Program-made: the position numbers and the translations under genes | Part shown: positions 17,401 through 24,354 of the stretch, piece by piece | How the letters are laid out: each line of letters begins with the position of its first letter | Numbering within the stretch: the stretch's first letter is position 1 | The notes under the pieces: model-generated | Databases searched by the model: none | The model's input: the letters and a program-made list of their open reading frames with translations, nothing else | Told to the model about the DNA's origin: nothing | Assembly: GCA_040384625.1 (NCBI GenBank) | Contig: JAZKIW010000006.1 | Location: forward strand, 19,041-83,040 | DNA: 64,000 nucleotides | Origin: CADEEN01 sp040384625 | GTDB taxonomy: Bacteria > Pseudomonadota > Gammaproteobacteria > Burkholderiales > Burkholderiaceae_C | Direction of reading: 5' to 3'

Positions 17401-17831
17401 AAGTCGATCGTGCGTTGCGGCGTCAGGTCGATGCCCTTCAGCAGGGCCGCGAAGCGCGGCGTGGCCTCCCCCTTGGCCAGGTAAGGCGCCAGTTCGCGCG
17501 CCACGTCGGCGTCGTAGCTGAAGGGAAATTTCTCGGCGCCAGGTTCCAGGAAGAAGTCAAATGGGTTGTAGACCGACATCTCGGCCACCAGGTCGACCGT
17601 GACCTTGAACTCGGTCGTCTTGTCCGGAAACACCAGGCGTGCCAGGTGGTTGGCGAAGGGATCTTGCTGCCAGTTGATGAAGTGCGGCTCGGGCTCAATG
17701 CGCAGCGAATAGGCCAGGATAGGCGTGCGGCAATGCGGCGCGGGCTTCAGGCGAACGACTTGCGGCGACAGCGCGACGCGGCGGTCGTAGCGGTAGTGCG
17801 TGACGTGGTTCAGCGCAACATGGATGGACAA
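14439..17831 (-). CDS. Large transglutaminase-like protein with DUF2126 C-terminal region
   Basis: 1130 aa. Residues 1-90 form the bacterial transglutaminase N domain (HVALNHVTHYRYDRRV). The transglutaminase core has Cys180 (GSCRDSGW), His229 (DLHAWCEV) and Asp245 (GFDPTSG). From about residue 300 to the end is the long DUF2126 region, with motifs such as VRLTMGGEPTFVS, GKWYPGEQLPRWAL, EVNIHPAHNW, HTGTGGGNHFVLGG and GAGFAFDVDWFAPH. The histidine-rich conserved blocks suggest a metal- or carboxylate-handling enzyme, but no function is established. It is the first gene of the five-gene cluster, with the start near 17831 following a CCTGGAG element. Confidence 0.92.
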   Translation of the reverse strand: MSIHVALNHVTHYRYDRRVALSPQVVRLKPAPHCRTPILAYSLRIEPEPHFINWQQDPFANHLARLVFPDKTTEFKVTVDLVAEMSVYNPFDFFLEPGAEKFPFSYDADVARELAPYLAKGEATPRFAALLKGIDLTPQRTIDFLVGLNQRLQKDIRYLIRMEPGVQTPEVTLVNASGSCRDSGWLMVQVLRHLGLAARFVSGYLIQLKPDVKALDGPSGAEVDFTDLHAWCEVYLPGAGWIGFDPTSGLMAGEGHIPVACTPEPSSAAPVSGAVDDCEVSFEHRMAVTRIHESPRVTLPYSDDQWQAIVALGHRVDEQLEAGDVRLTMGGEPTFVSVDDREGAEWNTDALGPTKRGLAQGLTMKLRDRYGAGGFLHFGQGKWYPGEQLPRWALSIAWRADGQPCWNDPTLFADEREPQRHTAADAGRFLAALTDKLGLDPKFIMPAYEDTWYYLWRERRLPVNVDPFDSRLDDEMERARLRRVFDQGLSQVVGHLLPLRRDEDAPLRGPRWQTGPWFLRDDRLLLLPGDSPMGYRLPLDSLPWVKKSEAPQLIEQDPFAPRDALPAQVVLKRQFEVGTATPSARAPGNATAPAAPKRFASATDITRTALCVEVRDPRRMSGPKAETGEGEKRGVIYVFMPPLAALDDYLELLAAVEATTAELGLKIVLEGYPPPRDPRLKMLQVTPDPGVIEVNIHPAHNWSELVDHTEFLYETAHHTRLSTEKFMLDGRHTGTGGGNHFVLGGATPADSPFLRRPDLLGSLLTYWHNHPSLSYLFSGLFIGPTSQAPRIDEARHDQVYEIEIALAELERQMRERGAEVPPWLIDRALRNLLIDATGNTHRSEFCIDKLYSPDGPTGRLGLLELRAFEMPPHARMSLAQQLLLRSLVTWFWRTPYSGRGATRLTRWGTGLHDRFLLPTFVQADFDDVMADLQGAGFAFDVDWFAPHFEFRFPRIGEMAAAGVQLALRNALEPWHVMGEEGAPGGTVRYVDSTLERIEIKASGLNGNRHVVTVNGRALPLQATGRVGEFVCGVRYRAWTAPSSLHPTIKAHAPLTFDLVDTWSERSLGGCRYHVAHPGGRNHDTFPVNAYEAESRRLARFFPIGHTPGRMVVSRSAPSREFPCTLDLRLG

Positions 17832-17861
17832 GGCAGGTCTCCAGGAGAGAGGGTGGGACGA

Positions 17862-18094
17862 TCAGCGGTTCGCAAGTTCTGCGCCATCGCCGCCCAGCCG
17901 ATGGTGCCAGTATCGGGCACGCCGCTCGCGTTCGCAGTGGGCTGCAGGTTCGGGCTCCCCCGGGTGCCAGGTCCAGGCACCGCAGCGGTCCAAACGCTGC
18001 AGCGCGATCCCGCGCTGCGCGTAGCGCCGCCGCCACCGTCGGCGCCGGATGGCCGAAGCGGTTGCGGTAACCGGCCTGCCTGCATGACCGCGAC
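17862..18094 (-). pseudogene. comEC: comEC, 3' fragment beside the assembly gap, frame disrupted
   Basis: C-terminal tail of ComEC/Rec2, the inner-membrane channel for DNA uptake. The hallmark QAGYRNRFGHPAPTV is read in one frame at 18078-18034 and its natural continuation RYAQRGIALQRLDRCG in another from about 18026, ending ...GAELANR at 17862. A third frame gives the preceding VAVMQ. The frame changes coincide with a tandem CCTGCCTG (18075-18082) and a GGCGGCGGC run, both typical of consensus errors at a contig end. I therefore think the gene is intact in the organism and broken only in this assembly, but a real pseudogene is not excluded. Confidence 0.75.
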
Positions 18095-18194
18095 NNNNNN
18101 NNNNNNNNNNNNNNNNNNNNNNNNNNNNNNNNNNNNNNNNNNNNNNNNNNNNNNNNNNNNNNNNNNNNNNNNNNNNNNNNNNNNNNNNNNNNNN
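18095..18194. other. Assembly gap (100 N) inside comEC
   Basis: A run of exactly 100 N joins two contigs. ComEC proteins in this order are about 770-850 aa, and only about 94 N-terminal and 75 C-terminal residues flank the gap. The true missing sequence is therefore probably near 1.8-2.0 kb rather than 100 bases. Confidence 0.95.
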
Positions 18195-18475
18195 CGTCAC
18201 CGGCAAGGCGGCCAGCAGGGCCGTGGCAAGGCATAGGCCAGGCGCGAGCTAGCACGCAGGCCGGCCGCAGCGAACAAGGTCAGCGCCAAGGCCAGCGTCA
18301 GCACAAGCCAGCGTGTCGGCCGCTTCAGTAGCGCCAGCGTCAGGGCCGCAACGGCCAGCGCCGGCACGCTGGCGTAGGCCCCGCCCGGCCGCAGGGCCGG
18401 TTGCTGCAACTGCAGCGCCGCGCCGCCGATGCCGGCCAGCAGCAGCACGGCCACGCGCAGGCCCCAGGCGTCCAT
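18195..18475 (-). CDS. comEC: comEC, 5' fragment (N-terminus of DNA-uptake channel ComEC/Rec2)
   Basis: About 94 codons before the gap. The sequence begins MDAWGLRVAVLLLAGIGGAA and continues through two hydrophobic helices to LFAAAGLRASSRLAYALP, matching the N-terminus of proteobacterial ComEC. Full-length ComEC is a polytopic membrane protein that passes single-stranded DNA into the cytoplasm during natural transformation. ATG 18475 was chosen over ATGs 3 and 14 codons upstream because it begins the conserved part. It is divergent from ridA with about 60 bases between them. Confidence 0.8.
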
Positions 18476-18534
18476 GCCTCCCATCGCTGCAGTGTAGGAT
18501 CGCCGCGCCTCCATCAACGATGCCCGCGCACACC

Positions 18535-18999
18535 ATGACGACAGTTGCCGAACGCCTGCAATCCCTGGGCATCAGCCTGCCGCCGTTGGCGGTGCCGGCA
18601 GCCGCCTATGTGCCCTTCATGCGCAGCGGCAACCTGGTCTTCGTTTCCGGCCACATCGCCAGGAAGGACGGCAAGCCCTGGGTCGGCCAGCTCGGCTTGA
18701 CGACGGCCACCGCCGAAGGTCAGGCGGCCGCGCGCGCCATCGCGATCGACCTGATGGGCACCCTGGCCGCGGCCTGCGGCGGCGACCTCGGGCGCGTCCG
18801 GCGCATCGTCAAGGTGATGAGCCTGGTCAACAGCACGCCGAGCTTCACCGAGCAGCACCTGGTGACCAATGGCTGTTCACAACTGCTGGCCGAGGTCTTC
18901 GGCGCCGAGATCGGGGCACACGCACGCAGTGCCTTCGGCGTGGCGCAGCTCCCCTTCGGTGCCTGCGTCGAGATCGAGCTGATCGCTGAAGTCGAATGA
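18535..18999 (+). CDS. RidA family protein (YjgF/YER057c/UK114)
   Basis: 154 aa, slightly longer than classical RidA (about 128 aa) and like the YjgH/TdcF-like subgroup. Conserved features: VFVSGHIARKDGKPWVGQLG, the central RIVKVMSLVNSTP, and HARSAFGVAQLPFGACVEIE, which contains the ligand-binding arginine and the C-terminal glutamate. RidA enzymes hydrolyse reactive enamine/imine intermediates from PLP enzymes. ATG 18535 is preferred over ATG 18520 by family length. The stop overlaps the dsbB start (ATGA). Confidence 0.92.
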   Translation: MTTVAERLQSLGISLPPLAVPAAAYVPFMRSGNLVFVSGHIARKDGKPWVGQLGLTTATAEGQAAARAIAIDLMGTLAAACGGDLGRVRRIVKVMSLVNSTPSFTEQHLVTNGCSQLLAEVFGAEIGAHARSAFGVAQLPFGACVEIELIAEVE

Positions 19000-19490
19000 A
19001 GCCGAGTGCGCGCGCCGTGTTCGGCGCCATCGCCCTGCTCTCGCTGGCCGCCGTCGCGGCGGCGCTGACCTCGCAGCATGCCTTCGACATGCAGCCCTGC
19101 CCCTGGTGCGTGCTGCAGCGCCTGATCTTCGTCCTTGTTGCATTGGTGGCGCTGGCCGGTGTGGCCTGGGAGTCCAGGCCGGGCCAACGCGGCCTCGCGC
19201 TCGCCCTGCTGCTGCTGTGCGGCGCCGGCATGGCCGCCGTGCTGTGGCAGCACTTCGTTGCCGCCGCCAGCACCTCTTGCAACCTGACCTTGGCCGACCG
19301 GATCATGAACGGCAGTGGCCTGCCAGGCCTGTTGCCCGACGTCTTCGAGGCCCGCGCCACCTGCGCTGACGCCGCCGTCAGCCTGCTCGGCGTGCCCTAC
19401 GAGTTCTGGGCCCTGGCGCTGTTCCTGGCCATCGAGGCCGCGGCGCTCTACCTGGTGCTGAGCAAGCGCTTCAGCGCAAGCTGGCGTTGA
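18996..19490 (+). CDS. dsbB: Disulfide bond formation protein B
   Basis: 164 aa inner-membrane protein with four transmembrane helices. It reoxidises periplasmic DsbA and passes electrons to quinone. The first redox pair is C35-P-W-C38 in the first periplasmic loop. The second pair is C95 and C123 in the second loop, so both pairs are complete. It starts at ATG 18996, overlapping the ridA stop. Its 3' end overlaps the convergent korB gene by 20 bases. Confidence 0.95.
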   Translation: MKPSARAVFGAIALLSLAAVAAALTSQHAFDMQPCPWCVLQRLIFVLVALVALAGVAWESRPGQRGLALALLLLCGAGMAAVLWQHFVAAASTSCNLTLADRIMNGSGLPGLLPDVFEARATCADAAVSLLGVPYEFWALALFLAIEAAALYLVLSKRFSASWR

Positions 19491-20526
19491 GCTTGGACAG
19501 CGCGGCCGCGCCCGGACTCAGCTCGGCTTCGCCAAGGCGGTTCAGGGGCGTGGCGCTGGTGTTCAGTGCAGCGTGCAGGTCGGCCGCACCCGACTCGACG
19601 TAGAGCAGACCGGTCGCCACCTCGCCCTCGGCAGCCAGGCTCTGGACCAGGCGCATCGCTGCCAAGCGGTCGGTCGGATCGAAGTCGGCGCGTAGCTTGC
19701 GCAGCCGCATCACGCTGCCATCGGCCTGCGGCAGATCGATCCCCTCGCCCGGCGCAGGCGAAACGTTCAGCTCCTCTGCCAGATCGATGAAGTCGATGCG
19801 CGCCACAGCCTGGTTGTGCTCGCGCACGTAGTCGTAGCTCTTGGTGCTTCCGGCGTGGTTGTTGAAGGCCACGCAGGGACTGACGACATCGATGAAGGCG
19901 GCGCCCTGGTGCCGGATGGCCCCTTCGATCAACGGCACCAACTGTGCCTTGTCGCCCGAGAACCCGCGACCGACATAGGTCGCACCGAGCTGCAGCGCGA
20001 GGGCCGCCAGGTCGATCGGGTTATCGGCATTGGCCACACCCTTCTTGCTCTTGCTGCCGCGATCGGCCGTCGCCGAGAACTGGCCTTTGGTCAGGCCGTA
20101 CACGCCGTTGTTCTCGACGATGTAGACCATGTTCACGCCGCGCCGCATCGCGTGCGCGAACTGGCCCAGGCCGATCGAAGCCGAGTCGCCGTCGCCGGAC
20201 ACGCCCAGGTAGAGCAGCTCCCGATTCGCCAGGTTGGCGCCGGTGAGCACGCTGGGCATGCGGCCGTGCACGGTGTTGAAGCCGTGGCTGGCGCCGAGGA
20301 AGTAGTCGGGCGTCTTCGACGAACAGCCGATGCCGGAGAGCTTGGCCACACGGTGCGGCTCGATGTCGAGCTGCCAGCAGGCCTGCACGATCGCCGCCGA
20401 GATCGAGTCGTGGCCACAGCCGGCGCACAAAGTGCTGATCTTGCCCTCGTAGTCGCGCCGCGTGTAGCCGACCTTGTTGGTCTCCAGGGTCGGGTGGTGC
20501 AGCCGGGGTTTCGCCAAATAGGTCAT
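19471..20526 (-). CDS. korB: 2-oxoacid:acceptor oxidoreductase, beta (TPP-binding) subunit
   Basis: 351 aa. The N-terminal CAGCGHDSIS and SGIGCSSKTPDY cysteines match the 4Fe-4S ligands of this family. The thiamine-diphosphate motif is GDGDSASIGLGQFAHAMRRG...NNGVYGLTKGQ, so the protein binds TPP and Mg. The enzyme decarboxylates a 2-oxoacid to an acyl-CoA and transfers electrons to ferredoxin or another acceptor. The ATG at 20526 overlaps the korA stop (ATGA). Substrate is not fixed by sequence; 2-oxoglutarate is most likely given similarity to KorB. Confidence 0.9.
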   Translation of the reverse strand: MTYLAKPRLHHPTLETNKVGYTRRDYEGKISTLCAGCGHDSISAAIVQACWQLDIEPHRVAKLSGIGCSSKTPDYFLGASHGFNTVHGRMPSVLTGANLANRELLYLGVSGDGDSASIGLGQFAHAMRRGVNMVYIVENNGVYGLTKGQFSATADRGSKSKKGVANADNPIDLAALALQLGATYVGRGFSGDKAQLVPLIEGAIRHQGAAFIDVVSPCVAFNNHAGSTKSYDYVREHNQAVARIDFIDLAEELNVSPAPGEGIDLPQADGSVMRLRKLRADFDPTDRLAAMRLVQSLAAEGEVATGLLYVESGAADLHAALNTSATPLNRLGEAELSPGAAALSKLNASLR

Positions 20527-22376
20527 GCGCGCTCCTCGGCCTTCTTGCTCGGCTTGGGTTCGACGATTTCGGCGTGCACATGGCGCGTGATCGCGCCGGC
20601 GATGAAGCGCGCCGTGATCGGCGTGCCGTCGAAGTGCAGCACCGGCACCAGGCGCGACGGCTTGGCATTGAGCTCGCTCATCAAGAGAGTGCGCATCTGC
20701 GCGTCGCGGTTTTGCTCGACGACGAAGACCTCGTCGTGTGCGGCGATGAACTTGGTCACGCTGTCGGGGAAGGGGAAGGCGCGCAGGCGCAATGCATCGA
20801 GCGGGATGCCGCCATTGGCGAGCAGCTCCAGTGCTTCGTCCATCGCCGGGCTGGTGGAGCCGTAGTAGATGACTCCCAGGCGCGTCTTGCGGCTGGCCTT
20901 GGTCAGCACGGGTTGCGGCACCAGGGTCGACGCAGTGTCGAACTTCTGCAGCAGGCGCTTGACGTTGTAGACGTAGTCCGGCCCGGCTTCGGAGTAGCGC
21001 GCATAAGGGTCTCGCGTGGTCCCCCGCGTGAAGTAGGCACCCTTGCTCTCGTGCGTGCCGGGCAAGGTGCGCCACGGGATGCCGTCACCATCGACGTCCT
21101 TGTAGCGCGCGAACTCACGCCCGGCGTCGAGGTCGGCGGCGCTCATCACCTTGCCGCGATCCAGGCGCCGCGCATCGTCCCACTCGAAGGGCTCGGCGAG
21201 GCGCTGGTTCATGCCGATGTCCAGGTCGGTCATCAGGAAGACCGGTGTCTGCAAGCGGTCGGCCAGGTCGAGCGCGGTCGCGGCGTGGTCGAAGCACTCC
21301 TTCGGATCTTCAGGCAGCAGCAGCACATGCTTGGTGTCGCCGTGCGAAGCGTAGGCACAACTCAGGATGTCGGCCTGCTGGGTGCGCGTCGGCATGCCGG
21401 TCGACGGGCCACCGCGCTGGACGTCGATGATCGTCACCGGGATCTCGGCAAAGTAGGCCAGTCCGATGAACTCGGTCATCAGGCTGACGCCCGGGCCCGA
21501 GGTGGCGGTGAAGGCGCGTGCGCCGTTCCAGCCCGCTCCGGTGACCATGCCGATCGAGGCGATCTCGTCCTCGGCCTGCACGATCGCGTACTTGGCGGCG
21601 CCAGTGTCCGGGTCGTGGCGGAACTTCTTGCAGTAGGCCTGGAAGGCCTCGGCCACGGACGAGCTGGGCGTGATCGGATACCAGGCACAGACCGTCGCGC
21701 CGCCGTACACGCAGCCGAGCGCGGCCGCCGCGTTGCCGTCGATGAAGATGCGGTTGCCGACGCGGTCGCGCCGCTGTACCTGCAGACCCACCGCCTGAGC
21801 GGCCAAGTGTTCGCGCGCGAAGTCGATGCCCAGGTGCAAGGCCTGCACGTTCGACGTCAGCAACTTCTCCTTGCCCTTGTACTGCTCCGAGAACAGGGTC
21901 TCGATGACGGCGGGCTCGATGCCGAGCAACTGCGCCAGCGCGCCGACGTAGAGGATGTTCTTGAACAGCTGGCGCTGGCGCGGATCGCTGTAGGTGGCGT
22001 TGCAGATCGCCGTCATCGGCATCCCAAGCACATTGATGTCGCTGCGAAAGGCACTTGCCGGCAACGGCCGCGTGCTGTCGTAGAACAGGTAGCCTCCAGG
22101 CTCGAGTTCGCGCACATCCTGATCCCAGGTCTGCGGATTCATCGCCACCATCATGTCGATGCCGCCGCGCCGGCCGAGCCAGCCCCGCTCGGACACGCGC
22201 ACCTCGTACCAGGTCGGCAAGCCCTGGATGTTGCTGGGGAAGATGTTGCGCGGGCTGACCGGGACGCCCATGCGCAGGATCGCCTTGGCGAAGAGTTCGT
22301 TGGCCGAGGCCGAGCCCGAGCCGTTGACGTTGGCGAACTTGACGACGAAATCGTTGAGGGCTTCGAGGCGCTTCAT
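20523..22376 (-). CDS. korA: 2-oxoacid:acceptor oxidoreductase, fused gamma-alpha subunit
   Basis: 617 aa. Residues about 1-190 are the gamma domain (VKFANVNGSGSASANELFAKA...GVPVSPRNIFPSNIQG), and about 195-617 are the alpha pyrimidine-binding and transketolase C-like domains (IDGNAAAALGCVYGG, YPITPSSSVAEAF, ATSGPGVSLM, DVQRGGPSTGMPT). This gamma-alpha fusion is the KorA type. It starts at ATG 22376, overlapping the upstream FAD subunit stop, and ends overlapping korB. The three genes are clearly one translation-coupled unit. Confidence 0.92.
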   Translation of the reverse strand: MKRLEALNDFVVKFANVNGSGSASANELFAKAILRMGVPVSPRNIFPSNIQGLPTWYEVRVSERGWLGRRGGIDMMVAMNPQTWDQDVRELEPGGYLFYDSTRPLPASAFRSDINVLGMPMTAICNATYSDPRQRQLFKNILYVGALAQLLGIEPAVIETLFSEQYKGKEKLLTSNVQALHLGIDFAREHLAAQAVGLQVQRRDRVGNRIFIDGNAAAALGCVYGGATVCAWYPITPSSSVAEAFQAYCKKFRHDPDTGAAKYAIVQAEDEIASIGMVTGAGWNGARAFTATSGPGVSLMTEFIGLAYFAEIPVTIIDVQRGGPSTGMPTRTQQADILSCAYASHGDTKHVLLLPEDPKECFDHAATALDLADRLQTPVFLMTDLDIGMNQRLAEPFEWDDARRLDRGKVMSAADLDAGREFARYKDVDGDGIPWRTLPGTHESKGAYFTRGTTRDPYARYSEAGPDYVYNVKRLLQKFDTASTLVPQPVLTKASRKTRLGVIYYGSTSPAMDEALELLANGGIPLDALRLRAFPFPDSVTKFIAAHDEVFVVEQNRDAQMRTLLMSELNAKPSRLVPVLHFDGTPITARFIAGAITRHVHAEIVEPKPSKKAEERA

Positions 22377-24217
22377 GGTGCCGACACCTCCATCACCACG
22401 TTGGCCGATTTCGGTCGATCGCGGCTGGCCGGACCGGCGTGTGCCATCTGGAGCAGGAACTTTTGCATGTCCCAGGCCCCGGTGGGGCAACGCTCGGCGC
22501 ACAGCCCGCAGTGCAGGCAGACATCTTCGTCCTTGACCATCACGCGTGCGGTCTTCAGCGTCGGGCTGACGTACAGGTCCTGGGTCAACTCGGTCGCCGG
22601 CGCGCTCAGGCGCTGGCGCAATTCGGCCTCTTCGCCGTTGTCGACGAAGCTGATGCAGTCCATCGGGCAGATGTCGACGCAGGCGTCGCACTCGATGCAC
22701 AGCTTGTCGGCGAACACCGTCTGCACGTCGCAGTTCAGGCAGCGCTGGGTTTCCTTGAAGGCGGTGGCGGCATCGAAGCCGAGTTCGACTTCGACCTTGA
22801 TGCTGGCCAGCGCGATCTCGGCCTTGGTCCACGGCACCTTGTAGCGCAGGTCGTTGCTGACGGCGTTGTCGTAGCTCCACTCGTGGATGCCCATCTTTTG
22901 CGACAGCAGGCTGACCTGGGGCGCGGGCCGCTCGCCGATGTCCTCGCCCGAGAGTTGACGGTCGATCGAGACCGCGGCCTCATGGCCGTGGGCCACGGCC
23001 CAGATGATGTTCTTCGGGCCGAAGGCGGCGTCGCCGCCGAAGAAGACGCGCGGGTTGCTCGTCGATCGCATCGTGTTCGCGTCGAGCAGCGGCAGACCCC
23101 ACTTGTCGAAGTCGACACCGCAGTCGCGCTCGATCCAAGGGAAGGCGTTTTCCTGTCCGACCGCGATCAGCACTTCGTCGCACTCGATGAACACCTCCGG
23201 CGCGCCGGTGGGTTTCAGCGCGCGCTTGCCCTTGTCGTCGAACACCGCTTCGACGATCTCGAAGTTCATGCCCTTCAACACGCCGCCTTCGTGCACGAAG
23301 GCCTTGGGCACGTGGAAGTTGATGATCGGGATGCCCTCGTGCATCGCGTCTTCCTTCTCCCACGGCGAGGCCTTCATCTCCTCGAAGCCGCTGCGCACGA
23401 TCACCTTGACGTCGCTCGCGCCGAGGCGGCGCGCCGAGCGGCAGCAGTCCATCGCGGTATTTCCGCCGCCGAGCACGATGACGCGCGGCTCGACACGGGT
23501 GACGTGGCCAAAGGAGACGGAGGCGAGCCAGTCGATACCCAGGCGGATCCGCTCGGCCGCCTCGTGCCGGCCGGGCAGATCCAGGTCGCGCCCGCGAGGC
23601 GCGCCGCAGCCGACGAAGACAGCGTCCCATCCCTCGGCCAGCAGGGCCTTCATCGAATCGACACGCCAGCCGGCGCGCAAGTGCACGTTGTCGCGCAGGA
23701 TGTAGCCGCACTCCTCATCGATCACCGATTCGGGCAGGCGGAAACGTGGCACCTGGGTGCGCATGAAGCCGCCGGGCTTGGCCTCGGCGTCGAAGATCGT
23801 CACCTCGTAACCGAGCGGCGCCAGGTCGCGCGCCACCGTCAGCGAAGCCGGTCCGGCGCCGATGCAGGCGATGCGCTTGCCGTTCGGGGCCCTGGCCTTC
23901 GGCAGGCGTGACGTGATGTCGTCCTTGTGGTCGGCGGCCACGCGCTTCAGGCGGCAGATCGCCACCGGCTCGGGCTTGACGGCGTTCTCTTCCTCCACCC
24001 GGCCGCGACGGCAGGCCGGTTCACAGGGCCGGTCGCAGGTGCGGCCGAGGATGCCCGGGAACACGTTGGACACCCAGTTGACCATGTAGGCGTCGCTGTA
24101 GCGGCCCTGCCCGATCAGGCGGATGTACTCCGGCACGGGGGTATGCGCGGGGCAGGCCCACTGACAGTCCACGACCTTGTGGAAGTAGGCCGGATCGGCC
24201 ACGTTGGTGGGCTGCAC
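22373..24217 (-). CDS. GltD-like FAD/NAD(P) oxidoreductase with C-terminal 2[4Fe-4S] ferredoxin domain
   Basis: 614 aa. The N-terminal cysteine-rich helical domain (CQWACPAHTPVPEYIRLI, then RTCDRPCEPACRRGR) is the glutamate-synthase small-subunit type. The first Rossmann motif (CIGAGPASLTVARDLAPLGYEV) binds FAD, and a second (VIVLGGGNTAMDCCRSARRLG) binds NAD(P). The C-terminus has two ferredoxin-type clusters, CIECDACVDICPMDC and CLHCGLCAERCPTGA. It is the likely module linking the KorAB active site to NADP, as reported for the Azoarcus 2-oxoglutarate:NADP oxidoreductase. GTG 24217 was chosen because AGGAGA lies upstream and homology begins there. Confidence 0.9.
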   Translation of the reverse strand: MQPTNVADPAYFHKVVDCQWACPAHTPVPEYIRLIGQGRYSDAYMVNWVSNVFPGILGRTCDRPCEPACRRGRVEEENAVKPEPVAICRLKRVAADHKDDITSRLPKARAPNGKRIACIGAGPASLTVARDLAPLGYEVTIFDAEAKPGGFMRTQVPRFRLPESVIDEECGYILRDNVHLRAGWRVDSMKALLAEGWDAVFVGCGAPRGRDLDLPGRHEAAERIRLGIDWLASVSFGHVTRVEPRVIVLGGGNTAMDCCRSARRLGASDVKVIVRSGFEEMKASPWEKEDAMHEGIPIINFHVPKAFVHEGGVLKGMNFEIVEAVFDDKGKRALKPTGAPEVFIECDEVLIAVGQENAFPWIERDCGVDFDKWGLPLLDANTMRSTSNPRVFFGGDAAFGPKNIIWAVAHGHEAAVSIDRQLSGEDIGERPAPQVSLLSQKMGIHEWSYDNAVSNDLRYKVPWTKAEIALASIKVEVELGFDAATAFKETQRCLNCDVQTVFADKLCIECDACVDICPMDCISFVDNGEEAELRQRLSAPATELTQDLYVSPTLKTARVMVKDEDVCLHCGLCAERCPTGAWDMQKFLLQMAHAGPASRDRPKSANVVMEVSAP

Positions 24218-24318
24218 GATCGCTTGTCTCCTGCCGCGGGCCGCTTCGGGCCTCTGTGGCGGGCAGTCTAGAACCGGCGCCGGGCGCTGCGTAGAGGGCT
24301 TGTCACTACAGCGCGGCA

Positions 24319-24337
24319 CGCGCGCAACAAGCGCGCG
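24319..24337 (-). terminator. GC-rich hairpin between Bug gene and kor operon
   Basis: CGCGCGC and GCGCGCG form a 7-bp stem with an AACAA loop, in the 137-base space after the Bug-protein stop and before the FAD-subunit start. There is no U-tract. It could terminate the upstream gene or be a chance GC-rich dyad. Nothing else stands out in this spacer. Confidence 0.3.
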
Positions 24338-24354
24338 CCGGCGTCAGTTTGGTG

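Noticed and set aside
17695..18255. Open frames running through the N gap
   Set aside because: They read X across unknown bases, and their flanks match comEC in different frames. They are not independent genes.
20574..22844. 756-codon plus-strand open frame
   Set aside because: Antisense to korA and the FAD subunit, which have clear cofactor motifs. The shadow protein has none.
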